From contig NZ_PIQF01000001.1 in assembly GCF_003987275.1 (NCBI RefSeq), forward strand, positions 434,001-498,000: a DNA stretch of 64,000 nt, given 5' to 3'. The notes below the pieces were generated by a model. The model made no database searches. It was not told where the DNA came from and saw nothing but the letters and a program-made list of their open reading frames with translations. The translations under genes were made by a program, and so were the position numbers. Positions 56,112 through 64,000 of the stretch are shown piece after piece. The first letter of the stretch is position 1. Every line of letters begins with the position of its first letter. Source of the stretch: Idiomarina seosinensis. Its GTDB lineage: Bacteria > Pseudomonadota > Gammaproteobacteria > Enterobacterales > Alteromonadaceae.

Positions 56112-57746
56112 GCCAAGTGAGGCGGTTTGTTCGAATAAGTAATCGTAGCGACGCTGGTGGCTGTCTGACAATGGCAGTCCTTCCAGCGTCTTGAAGCAAC
56201 TGGCGCATTCTTTGCGAAGCAGCTCGAGTTCCACCTTGCCAGTATTTTGGCAATAGCTAATAGCCGTTTGAATAAAGTTTAATGCGGCGCCGCTATTCAG
56301 TGGCGCCAGATGTTGAGCTTCTCTAAACGTCTGCAGAGCCTCTTTGTATCGGTGTTGCTCATATAAATGAATACCTTGTTGGTGGACATCACGAAACGCT
56401 GATTCTGTTTTCTTGGCCAGTTCGCGCCGCTCGCTAAGCAGCTTTTGCGTATAGCTATCCAGTTTTTCGGCGTTTTCTGCATCTCCGGCCAGTTCGTTGG
56501 CTTTTTCGAATTCACCCAGATCTAATAGCACCACAATGACATCGGCCAGTAATTCGGTTGGGATTGGCTTTTCCGAGGCAAGTTCTTCGCCCACGGCGCG
56601 GTTAATTGACTGTTGCGCTTCCCGCAGTCGGCCATTATACGCATCAATGCGTGACACTAGTACTGATTCAATAGTCTCAAACGGCAGTTCGGAGTAGACC
56701 ACATTTTCATCATACCGCGCACGTTGCAACTCCATAGTCGCTTCGGTTTGATATTTCGATATTTTTTGTCGGGAGTCTGCATGTTCTGCTGCATCAAGAA
56801 TGGCGCGTAAATAATTGCAGAGATGCTGAACGTTTCGGAACACCGATGTACGGGCTATTTGCAGTACGTTATTCATTGCTTGTTTGGCGATTTCGAAATC
56901 ACCATTGTCGCGTGCAATATTGGCCAACTGTGTTTGTCGTTCAATTGAAAATGGCGCCATCGCGATTGAGCTGCGAGCGCTTTCAAAGGCGTCCTGCAAT
57001 TGCTCTAACAACAAGTAACACTGAGTTTTTAAGTCTTGCGCTTCGATAGCATTGGGCATCTTCTTTAATACGTTTTCAACAATTTCCAGAGCCTCGGACG
57101 GGCGTTTTTGAAGTAGCCGGGTCTCGGCCAGTTTCATTTGTACCCACGGTTGGGCACCTTGTTGTAAAACCTGTTTTATAGCGGCTTCTGCGTTGTCTAA
57201 TTGATGGGTCTTATTAAACAGCTCAATTTGCAGTTTTTGACAGTAGCTGGAATAACGGCTTTGTGCGTTGATGTGCCGCTGACAGGCGTTAATACATTGC
57301 TCGTCATTGTTTTGATAGAGCTCTTTGAAGACATCTTTTAGCCACATCCGGCGTTTGTATGCACGGGCGAGGCGCGAGCGCAGCACCCGGTGTGAAAATG
57401 GTTTGGTCAAATAATCGTCGGGTTGCAGTTCCAGCGCACTGAGCACCATTGGCCGGGTATTATCGCCAGTTATTATAAAGAAAATAGTATCTTCTTTGAG
57501 TACGCCGCGATGCTTTAACTCTTCCAGAACTTGCCGGCCATTTTTACCGCGGCCAAGGTTATAGTCAACCAACATGATGTCAAAAGGTTTGCGAATGTAA
57601 GCAGCAATACCGGCTTCGCCGGTTCGTTTAGCCTCCACCTCCTTCGCACCCAAATTGATTAACAGCCCTTTTAGCATCACTTGGAATGCTTTTTGGTCTT
57701 CTATAATCAAGACACGTTTATCGGTAAGTTCAACGGAGTCACTCAT
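56103..57746 (-). CDS. Response regulator with C-terminal helical (TPR-like) repeats
   Basis: The ATG at 57746 gives 547 residues. The receiver domain has acidic residues Glu16-Asp17 (IIEDQ), phosphoacceptor Asp61 (LVDYNLGRG) and Lys115 (LTKPF). From about residue 150 it is TPR-like helical repeats (LELLR... and KRPSEALEIVENVLKKMPNA). It has no DNA-binding or enzyme output, so it should work by protein contacts. A TTG at 57788 is an alternative start. No sensor kinase is nearby. Confidence 0.88.
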   Translation of the reverse strand: MSDSVELTDKRVLIIEDQKAFQVMLKGLLINLGAKEVEAKRTGEAGIAAYIRKPFDIMLVDYNLGRGKNGRQVLEELKHRGVLKEDTIFFIITGDNTRPMVLSALELQPDDYLTKPFSHRVLRSRLARAYKRRMWLKDVFKELYQNNDEQCINACQRHINAQSRYSSYCQKLQIELFNKTHQLDNAEAAIKQVLQQGAQPWVQMKLAETRLLQKRPSEALEIVENVLKKMPNAIEAQDLKTQCYLLLEQLQDAFESARSSIAMAPFSIERQTQLANIARDNGDFEIAKQAMNNVLQIARTSVFRNVQHLCNYLRAILDAAEHADSRQKISKYQTEATMELQRARYDENVVYSELPFETIESVLVSRIDAYNGRLREAQQSINRAVGEELASEKPIPTELLADVIVVLLDLGEFEKANELAGDAENAEKLDSYTQKLLSERRELAKKTESAFRDVHQQGIHLYEQHRYKEALQTFREAQHLAPLNSGAALNFIQTAISYCQNTGKVELELLRKECASCFKTLEGLPLSDSHQRRYDYLFEQTASLGLR

Positions 57747-57886
57747 TGTCGTAGTTACGCCATCCTTTGATTGTCGGTGCTCGTGCAAAAAGTTTCTTTC
57801 AAGATTAACAGCTTACTGCATCATGCTAAGCTAAACTACCGTATTAGTTGTTATCGGCAAAAATTTAGCGAACAACAGGATTGGTT

Positions 57887-58873
57887 ATGCAAGCAGCGAA
57901 GATTGAACAGGGCAAGATTCAATGGGTCTCTGCCCAGCAGGAAGATCAGCAGCCAGGCCCCGGGCAAGTCACTATCCGTATTGGTTATGCTGGAGTAAAC
58001 CGTGCTGACGTGATGCAAGTCGCGGGTGCTTACCCTCCACCTGAGGGGGCCTCAGAGATACCAGGCCTGGAATGTAGTGGTGTTATTACTGCAGTCGGAG
58101 AGCAAGTTAGTAACCTGCACGTAGGACAAAAAGTGGCTGCATTGTTAGCAGCTGGCGGTTATGCCGAGTCTGTTACTGTTAGTGCGCAACAGGTATTACC
58201 CGTACCCGCAGGTTGGCAGTTGCGACAAGCTGCCGGCTGGCTTGAGACATTTGCGACAGCTTATTTAAACGTATTCCAGTTGGGCCAACTTAGTTCGGCA
58301 GACCGCGTGTTTGCGCACGCGGGTGCCAGCGGTGTTGGCACATCATTGATTCAGCTGTGTAAAGAGCAGGGAAATCCCATTTATGTTGCGGTAGGCAGTG
58401 ATGATAAGTGCCGTTTGTGCGAGCAACTAGGAGCGACACAGGCGTTCAACCGGCATCAGCAAGACTACGTGGAAACCTTAACAGGGCTGGGGAAAGTAGA
58501 CGTGGTGTTAAACCCGGTGGCTGGTGATTCGGTGGCCCGTGACCAGCAGATTCTGAACGATGACGGTCGCATCATTATCATTGGTCTAATGGGTGCTCGT
58601 CAGGGAACAGTTGATTTTGGTCGGTTATTGGTAAAACGACAACGCATTATTGGTTCAACTCTGCGCGCTTTATCAGCGGCCCGTAAAGGCGATATTTTAA
58701 CAGCGATGTGGCGTCAGTTTGGTGCAGCTTTTAGTGCCGGACGAGTAACACCTGTAATTGATAAAGAGTTTGATGCGCGTCAGGTAAATAAGGCATTAGA
58801 CTATCTGCGCGATGACCGAAGTCAGGGTAAGGTGGTACTGAAAATTGCTGAACTGGAGAGCCAGCAGTATTAG
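57887..58873 (+). CDS. NAD(P)H quinone oxidoreductase (PIG3-like, MDR family)
   Basis: The ATG with AGGA upstream gives 328 residues. The GroES-like N-domain has GYAGVNRADVMQVAGAYPPP (about 33-52) and the Rossmann fold has HAGASGVGTSLIQLC (about 145-159). No structural-zinc cysteine cluster is evident. Such enzymes reduce quinones one electron at a time; with the hydroquinone reductase and pirin nearby, a quinone-handling set is plausible. tRNA-Tyr on the other strand follows. Confidence 0.88.
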   Translation: MQAAKIEQGKIQWVSAQQEDQQPGPGQVTIRIGYAGVNRADVMQVAGAYPPPEGASEIPGLECSGVITAVGEQVSNLHVGQKVAALLAAGGYAESVTVSAQQVLPVPAGWQLRQAAGWLETFATAYLNVFQLGQLSSADRVFAHAGASGVGTSLIQLCKEQGNPIYVAVGSDDKCRLCEQLGATQAFNRHQQDYVETLTGLGKVDVVLNPVAGDSVARDQQILNDDGRIIIIGLMGARQGTVDFGRLLVKRQRIIGSTLRALSAARKGDILTAMWRQFGAAFSAGRVTPVIDKEFDARQVNKALDYLRDDRSQGKVVLKIAELESQQY

Positions 58874-58879
58874 AAAAAG

Positions 58880-58964
58880 TGGTGGAGGGAGCAGGATTCG
58901 AACCTGCGAAGGCTGAGCCGTCAGATTTACAGTCTGATCCCTTTGGCCACTCGGGAACCCCTCC
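58880..58964 (-). tRNA. tRNA-Tyr (GTA anticodon)
   Basis: The minus strand gives an 85-nt class-II tRNA with acceptor GGAGGGG pairing to the 3' arm, D-arm text CCCGAGTGGCCAAAGGG, anticodon loop CTGTAAATC, a long variable arm and GGTTCGAATCC in the T-arm, and an encoded CCA. This matches E. coli tRNA-Tyr closely. Confidence 0.97.
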
Positions 58965-58977
58965 ATAAGAGGCGCGT

Positions 58978-59005
58978 ATAATAGCAGTCTGACTGATGCT
59001 GTAAA
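58978..59005 (-). promoter_or_regulatory. Promoter of tRNA-Tyr
   Basis: On the minus strand TTTACA (59000-59005) and TATTAT (58978-58983) are 16 bp apart, followed by ACGCGCCTC, a GC-rich discriminator typical of stable-RNA promoters, and the tRNA 5' end about 13 nt later. Confidence 0.7.
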
Positions 59006-59080
59006 GGGCAAAGCAGAAAAAGTTAATGTTTTTTGTGTCATGCCGATAACCGGAATAGGTTGGGGTTATTGGCGTGAGAC

Positions 59081-59560
59081 ATGGCAGAAGTTTCTTCAAG
59101 CAGTTCAGTATCAGCGTATCAGTTTTTTGATCAGCAGGCTGGTGATGCCCTAGGTCAGGGACACGGCGGAGAGTTTGCTTTGTGGTTAGCGGCCATGGGT
59201 GAGCAACCGGTAGTAGAACCTACGTCAACAGAAACCAATTGGCAGCGCACGATTGGAGCGGCTAAAGCAAGGCCACTGGGCTACAACGAAGCTTTTGCAT
59301 TAAGCGCTGGTGTTTACCAAAGCAGTTCTCAATTAAGCGATTTTAAACTGCACGATGCGCTACATCCACAACCGTTAATCGCCAACAGCGATCCCCAGCG
59401 GTTGCCACTTGAGCTTATCGCCAATCTTGACTGGCAAACGTTGCAACGGCGGAAGCGACAAAAGCAACCACAAGAGTTGCCTAAACAGCGTCATGACCCT
59501 GCGCGACTTTATGATGTTTTGCAGCAGCTTGGGATAGAACCAAAGCAACAGCTCATGTAA
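59081..59560 (+). CDS. VC2046/SO_2500-like family protein
   Basis: This 159-residue protein has no signal peptide. The N-terminal block QQAGDALGQGHGGEFALWLAAM (about 18-39) resembles the VC2046/SO_2500 family in Vibrio and Shewanella. The middle is low-complexity and the C-terminus basic (RRKRQKQPQ) then helical (PARLYDVLQQLGIEP). Function is unknown. It precedes xerD by 45 nt. Confidence 0.6.
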   Translation: MAEVSSSSSVSAYQFFDQQAGDALGQGHGGEFALWLAAMGEQPVVEPTSTETNWQRTIGAAKARPLGYNEAFALSAGVYQSSSQLSDFKLHDALHPQPLIANSDPQRLPLELIANLDWQTLQRRKRQKQPQELPKQRHDPARLYDVLQQLGIEPKQQLM

Positions 59561-59605
59561 GCTTAAGCTATCGATTAATAAGCGGCAGCGAAGCACAGAT
59601 AATTT

Positions 59606-60508
59606 ATGACGCAAGTCCACCCTGAGGACGACGAACATATAGATGCGTTTGTCGAGCACTTATGGCTACATCAAGGGGTCAGTTCCAATACCCAGGCTTC
59701 TTACCGCAGCGATCTGCGTCGTTACTGTGATTATCTGAGTGGTCAGAAATTACGACTACTGGAGACAACAGCAACTCATCTACAAGACTACTTGCTGTGG
59801 CGGCGAGCGCAAGGATTGTCACCACGCAGTACCTCACGTTTTTTAAGCGCAATGAAAAAATTTAGTCAGTTTGCAGTTAAGCAAGGCTGGCTGGCGGTAG
59901 ACCCCACTGCGCGGCTTAAGCGACCAAAACTCCCGCAAAGTATTCCGCACTCGTTAAGTGAGCAGGATGTGGAAGCATTATTGGAGGCCCCCGACACAGA
60001 TACTGAACTTGGTTTGCGCGACCGCACGATGCTAGAAGTTATCTACGCTAGTGGCTTAAGGGTTACCGAGCTTATCCGTTTGCAATATGATCAGGTTTCC
60101 GTGTCGCAGGGTCTGGTGCGCATTGTTGGTAAGGGCGATAAAGAGCGGTTGGTACCCCTAGGGCAGGAAGCTCTTGACTGGGTGCAGCAATACCTTAAAA
60201 ATGGCCGGCCGTTACTCTCGAGTAAGCAGAGTCCATGGATTTTTATTACCCAACGCGGTACTTTATTGACCCGGCAGGCGTTTTGGTATCGTATTAAACA
60301 CTATGCACAACAGGCAGGCATTAGAGCGCATTTGTCACCCCATACATTGCGCCATGCATTTGCGACACATTTATTAAATCATGGGGCCGATTTAAGAGTT
60401 CTGCAAATGTTGTTAGGTCATAGTGACTTATCAACCACACAAATATATACGCAAGTAGCGCGGGAACGGTTGCAGTCGCTGCATACAGAGCATCATCCGC
60501 GTGGTTAA
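59606..60508 (+). CDS. xerD: Site-specific tyrosine recombinase XerD
   Basis: The 300-residue recombinase has catalytic residues Arg152, Lys176, His246, Arg249, His272 and Tyr281, in spacing like E. coli XerD (298 residues). With XerC it resolves chromosome dimers at dif. It is followed by dsbC and recJ, the same order as in E. coli (xerD-dsbC-recJ-prfB). Confidence 0.96.
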   Translation: MTQVHPEDDEHIDAFVEHLWLHQGVSSNTQASYRSDLRRYCDYLSGQKLRLLETTATHLQDYLLWRRAQGLSPRSTSRFLSAMKKFSQFAVKQGWLAVDPTARLKRPKLPQSIPHSLSEQDVEALLEAPDTDTELGLRDRTMLEVIYASGLRVTELIRLQYDQVSVSQGLVRIVGKGDKERLVPLGQEALDWVQQYLKNGRPLLSSKQSPWIFITQRGTLLTRQAFWYRIKHYAQQAGIRAHLSPHTLRHAFATHLLNHGADLRVLQMLLGHSDLSTTQIYTQVARERLQSLHTEHHPRG

Positions 60509-60519
60509 AAGAGGTAATT

Positions 60520-61236
60520 ATGAGAAGCAGTTTGATCAGTAGTTTATTATATGTGGCAAGCATGAGTGCAGGCCTGGGTGTTACAAACGCAGCGATAGCG
60601 CAAGAGGTAGACACTTCAAAGCTGGAAGCACTGGGTATTGTTGTGGACACCCTTGAAGAAACCTCGATTGACGGGCTTTATCAAATTACCTCTAACCAAG
60701 GGATTTTTTACGTGTCTGAGGATGGCACCCGCTTGATAGCAGGGAACATGTTTGATGTAACCAGCCGTGAACCGACCAATCTTACCGAGCAAGCTATGGC
60801 GGACGTGCGACGTGAGCAATTAAAACAGGTCGAAGACGAAATGATAGTGTATCCGTCATCGAAGGAAAAATATGAAATTACGGTATTTACCGATACGACT
60901 TGCGGCTACTGTCAGCGACTTCATGAAAATTTGGGGCAATACCTCGATAAAGGTATTACCGTTCGTTACCTGGCGTTTCCCCGTGGTGGGATTAACAGTA
61001 AGGGCGGCAAGCAGCTACAATCAGTATGGTGCGCTGATGATCCCGCAGATGCGCTAACAGCGGTTAAAGATGGTGACTTTGTTGATAGTCCAAGCTGTAA
61101 TAACCCGGTAGAAAATCATTATCGTATGGGGCAGGCATTTGGCGTAACCGGAACACCGGCAATGGTGTTACCTGACGGGCGTTTGTTACCAGGACTGCGT
61201 ACGGCTGATGCCTTGCTTGCTGAAATGAACAAATAA
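60520..61236 (+). CDS. dsbC: Thiol:disulfide interchange protein DsbC
   Basis: The 238-residue protein has a signal peptide (MRSSLISSLLYVASMSAGLG, cleaved near AIA), an N-terminal dimerisation domain and a thioredoxin domain with Cys128-Gly-Tyr-Cys131 in TTCGYCQRL. A second cysteine pair and the cis-Pro VTGTPAMV follow. It isomerises wrong disulfides in the periplasm. An AAGAGG site precedes the ATG. Confidence 0.95.
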   Translation: MRSSLISSLLYVASMSAGLGVTNAAIAQEVDTSKLEALGIVVDTLEETSIDGLYQITSNQGIFYVSEDGTRLIAGNMFDVTSREPTNLTEQAMADVRREQLKQVEDEMIVYPSSKEKYEITVFTDTTCGYCQRLHENLGQYLDKGITVRYLAFPRGGINSKGGKQLQSVWCADDPADALTAVKDGDFVDSPSCNNPVENHYRMGQAFGVTGTPAMVLPDGRLLPGLRTADALLAEMNK

Positions 61237-61241
61237 GCTTT

Positions 61242-62957
61242 ATGGCGGATTTTACTATACGCCGCTATCCGGCCGCGGATGAGAGTATGCTGCCGGATAA
61301 CCTACCGCCGATACTGCGTCGGATTTATGCCCACCGTGGAGTCGCTTCGGCGGCAGAACTCGATTTATCGGCCCGGGGGCTGACCCACTTTAACAGCCTG
61401 CTCGGTATTGATAGTGCTGTGCAGTTGTTGCTTAGCGCAAGAACAGAACAGCAACGCATTACTATTTGCGGAGATTTTGATGCAGACGGAGCTACCAGTA
61501 CCGCATTATTGGTTACGGCTCTGGCTGAATTAGGCTTTGCTCAAGTTGATTACCGAGTTCCAAACCGAATGACCGAAGGCTACGGCTTGTCGGTGGCTAT
61601 GGTGAACCAATTAGCCGCACGTGGCACCCAATTAATTGTAACGGTGGACAATGGTATTGCGGCTAACGAGGCGGTAACACGGGCGAAACAGTTGGGGTTA
61701 GATGTTATCGTCACCGATCATCACCTGGCACCGGAACAGCTGCCGGACGCCGACGCAATCGTTAACCCGAATCAACCGGGGTGTCAGTTTCCAAGTAAAA
61801 ACCTCGCAGGTGTTGGTGTTGCTTTCTATTTGGTACTGGCATTGCGTGCGGCGTTAAGAGACCAGGGCGAATCGAACCTGCCGAGCCTGGCTAACTGGCT
61901 GGACCTGGTGGCGTTAGGTACTGTCGCTGATGTAGTGCCGCTGGACTACAATAATCGAATAATGGTGCAGCAAGGGTTGGCCCGCATTAGAAGCGGTCAT
62001 TGTCGGCCTGGAATCGCGGCACTGCTTGAGGTCGCTGGACGCGACCGCCAACAATTACAAGCCACTGATCTTGGCTTCGCCTTAGCTCCCAGAATAAATG
62101 CTGCCGGAAGGCTCGATGATATTAGTCTGGGGATCGAATGTTTATTAGCTGATGGAGAAAGAGCTGAGCAACTGGCTGGTGAGCTTGATCAATTGAACCG
62201 TGAACGCCGTTCTATAGAGAGTGAAATGCGAGCGCATGCGGAGCAGATAATGTCTCAGTTGCAGCTTGATAACCAAGGGCAGTTGCCGGATCTGGTGAGT
62301 CTCTATCAAGCGGATTGGCATGCCGGGGTTATTGGTATTGTTGCTGGTCGGGTGAAAGATACCGTTAACCGACCGGTGATTGTTTTTGCACAAGAGGACG
62401 AGCGCACACTAAAAGGTTCAGCACGCTCTGTCAGCGGGCTGCATATTCGTGATTTGTTAGAACGCATCGACACGATTAAGCCAGGTCTAATAGAACGTTT
62501 TGGTGGTCATGCAATGGCCGCCGGGCTCACTCTGCAACAGCAACATTTAGCGGAGTTTACGGAGCTAGCGCAGCAAGTCGCTGGTGAGTGGCTGACCGAT
62601 GAGCAAAAAGAAGCCGTTTACTGGTCAGACGGAGAGCTTGCCGACGACCAGCTAAGCTTGAGCATGGTTGGACAACTGCAGCAGGCGGGTCCATGGGGAC
62701 AAAAATTTCCGGAGCCGCAATTTGATGGTGTGTTTAGCTTGGTATCACAACGAATTGTCGGTAGTAATCACTTAAAGTTAGTCGTTAAAAGCCCAAGTGG
62801 TGGTGTCTTCGACGCTATTGCTTTTAATGTTGATACTAACCAATGGCCGAACAATCAGGTGCTGCAGGTTGAACTGCTATACAAGCCGCAATTAAATCAC
62901 TTCCGCGGTCGCACAAACATCCAGTTGTTGGTGGAGCAAATCCGCGCTTTACGGTAG
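61242..62957 (+). CDS. recJ: Single-stranded-DNA exonuclease RecJ
   Basis: The 571-residue protein has the DHH phosphoesterase motifs CGDFDADGATST (76-87) and VTDHHLAP (about 154-161), plus the C-terminal DHHA1 motif GGHAMAAGLTL (about 420-430). It digests 5'-ended single strands in recombination and repair. The ATG starts 5 nt after the dsbC stop; prfB follows 43 nt downstream. Confidence 0.96.
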   Translation: MADFTIRRYPAADESMLPDNLPPILRRIYAHRGVASAAELDLSARGLTHFNSLLGIDSAVQLLLSARTEQQRITICGDFDADGATSTALLVTALAELGFAQVDYRVPNRMTEGYGLSVAMVNQLAARGTQLIVTVDNGIAANEAVTRAKQLGLDVIVTDHHLAPEQLPDADAIVNPNQPGCQFPSKNLAGVGVAFYLVLALRAALRDQGESNLPSLANWLDLVALGTVADVVPLDYNNRIMVQQGLARIRSGHCRPGIAALLEVAGRDRQQLQATDLGFALAPRINAAGRLDDISLGIECLLADGERAEQLAGELDQLNRERRSIESEMRAHAEQIMSQLQLDNQGQLPDLVSLYQADWHAGVIGIVAGRVKDTVNRPVIVFAQEDERTLKGSARSVSGLHIRDLLERIDTIKPGLIERFGGHAMAAGLTLQQQHLAEFTELAQQVAGEWLTDEQKEAVYWSDGELADDQLSLSMVGQLQQAGPWGQKFPEPQFDGVFSLVSQRIVGSNHLKLVVKSPSGGVFDAIAFNVDTNQWPNNQVLQVELLYKPQLNHFRGRTNIQLLVEQIRALR

Positions 62958-63000
62958 ACTATGCGCTTCGAATTTTAGCGAATAGCTTGACAGGTGATGC

Positions 63001-64000
63001 ATGTTTGAAACGAACGCAACCTACAACGCGATAAAAGATATGCGCGAGCGCTCAGAGGCGCTTAGGGGGTATCTTTGACTACTCTACTAAGAAAGAGCGT
63101 TTAGAAGAGGTAACTCGTGAGCTCGAACAGCCCGAGATTTGGGACGATCCTCCAAAAGCACAGGCTTTAGGAAAAGAACGTGCGTCATTAGAGCAGATTA
63201 TTGAAACATTAGACAACCTATATCAAGGCTTGGATGATGTTGAAGGACTGGTCGACCTGGCGGTCGAAGCAGAAGATGAACAGACCTTTAACGAAGCTGA
63301 GCAGGAATTATCGCAACTGCTTACACAGTTAGAGCGGTTGGAATTTCGTCGTATGTTCTCGCGTGAAAATGATACCGCCGATTGTTATTTAGATATTCAG
63401 TCGGGGTCTGGTGGCACCGAAGCTCAGGACTGGGCGAATATGCTGTTGCGTATGTACTTGCGCTGGGCCGATGCGCATGGGTTTAATGTTGAAATTACCG
63501 AGTTATCCGAAGGCGAGGTAGCGGGGCTTAAATCTGCCACAGTGCGTATTGGTGGCGAATATGCCTACGGTTGGTTGCGCACTGAGACCGGCGTACATCG
63601 TTTGGTCCGAAAATCGCCATTTGATTCGGGCAACCGCCGACATACATCGTTTGCCTCGGTATTTGTCTACCCTGAGGTAGATGACGATATAGAAATTGAT
63701 ATTAATCCGGCTGATTTGCGAGTGGATACCTACCGAGCTTCTGGCGCGGGTGGTCAGCACGTTAACCGGACGGACTCGGCCGTTCGTATTACTCACGAGC
63801 CTTCGGGTATTGTGGTGCAATGTCAGAGCGACCGATCGCAGCATAAAAACCGTGACTCAGCAATGAAGCAGTTAAAAGCTAAATTGTTTGAAATGGAGCT
63901 GCAAAAACAGAATGAAGATAAGCAAGCACTGGAAGACAGCAAGTCAGATATCGGCTGGGGCAGTCAGATTCGATCCTACGTGCTTGATGATGCAAGAATT
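63001..64000 (+). CDS. prfB: Peptide chain release factor 2, partial (3' end cut), with programmed +1 frameshift
   Basis: The ATG opens 25 codons (ending EALRGYL) before an in-frame TGA at 63076-63078. Reading continues in the +1 frame as [18 protein letters not shown], so the gene needs a shift at CTT TGA C. Beyond it lie the RF2 stop-recognition motif SPF in [16 protein letters not shown] and [12 protein letters not shown] with the catalytic GGQ. The C-terminus runs past the window. RF2 autoregulates: low RF2 slows termination at TGA and favours the shift. Confidence 0.97.
63064..63079 (+). other. RF2 programmed +1 frameshift site
   Basis: AGGGGG (63064-63069) is an internal Shine-Dalgarno-like element, then TAT, then CTT TGA C. 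Spacing is the same as in the E. coli prfB frameshift cassette. tRNA-Leu slips forward by one base on CTTT, and translation resumes at GAC (63077-63079). Confidence 0.96.

Noticed and set aside
63076-63078. Nonsense mutation in prfB
   Set aside because: The TGA is the known RF2 frameshift site, with the SD-like element and CTT slip codon in place.
1-64000. CRISPR array, prophage, integrase-flanked island or biosynthetic cluster
   Set aside because: No regular direct repeats with spacers, no phage structural genes, and the only recombinase is core XerD; nothing supports these.

Overview
The window is one contiguous piece of a gammaproteobacterial chromosome, most like a marine Alteromonadales member such as Idiomarina. 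The clues are paired leucine and valine degradation clusters under a LiuR-type MerR regulator, the rpsB-tsf-pyrH-frr-uppS-cdsA-dxr-rseP-bamA-skp-lpxD-fabZ-lpxA-lpxB block, and Alteromonadales/Vibrio-type small families (DUF3192, DUF3301, DUF3549). The genus is inferred; there is no rRNA gene in the window to settle it.

Layout. 1-4275 (minus): liuR-liuA-liuB-liuC-liuD for leucine/isovalerate degradation, with liuD running off the left edge. A thiolase (4353) faces the operon across a short divergent promoter carrying a perfect 16-bp palindrome, the likely LiuR operator. 6490-12003 (plus): a valine operon of mmsA, acyl-CoA dehydrogenase, 3-hydroxyisobutyryl-CoA hydrolase, mmsB and an SDR; a dedicated enoyl-CoA hydratase is not present. 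12092-15528: a small membrane protein, gcvA, an alpha/beta hydrolase, ygdD and rlmM. 15534-21895 (minus): an EmrE-like pump, an NAD-type isocitrate dehydrogenase, a divergent HDOD-like protein, a DUF3192 protein, ppnN and a diguanylate cyclase. 22155-29099: M61 peptidase, queF, syd, a second DUF3192 protein (lipoprotein), a GNAT enzyme, DUF3301, DUF3549, yqcC and truC.

29100-35800 is the accessory stretch. It holds an intact HipB-like repressor with an operator-like repeat array, a hipA wrecked by deletion and frameshift, an IS256-family transposase remnant, a 365-bp internally deleted IS30-type element with matching terminal inverted repeats, and a run of small genes in mixed orientation, many of them secreted, lipoprotein or membrane proteins. 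It looks like an insertion site that collects and degrades mobile DNA between truC and dapD. I see no intact new defence or biosynthetic system there.

35808-54241 is core: dapD, glnD and map (minus), then rpsB with a promoter, GC-rich discriminator and long leader, and the translation/envelope block through lpxB. 54321-58873 holds a glutathionyl-hydroquinone reductase, a pirin, a response regulator with a helical repeat region, and a quinone oxidoreductase. 58880-64000 holds tRNA-Tyr, a VC2046-like protein, xerD, dsbC, recJ and the 5' part of prfB with its programmed +1 frameshift.

The left third degrades branched-chain amino acids to acetyl-CoA and propionyl-CoA. The right half makes ribosome and cell-envelope components. 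The middle is nucleotide and second-messenger housekeeping plus the accessory island.
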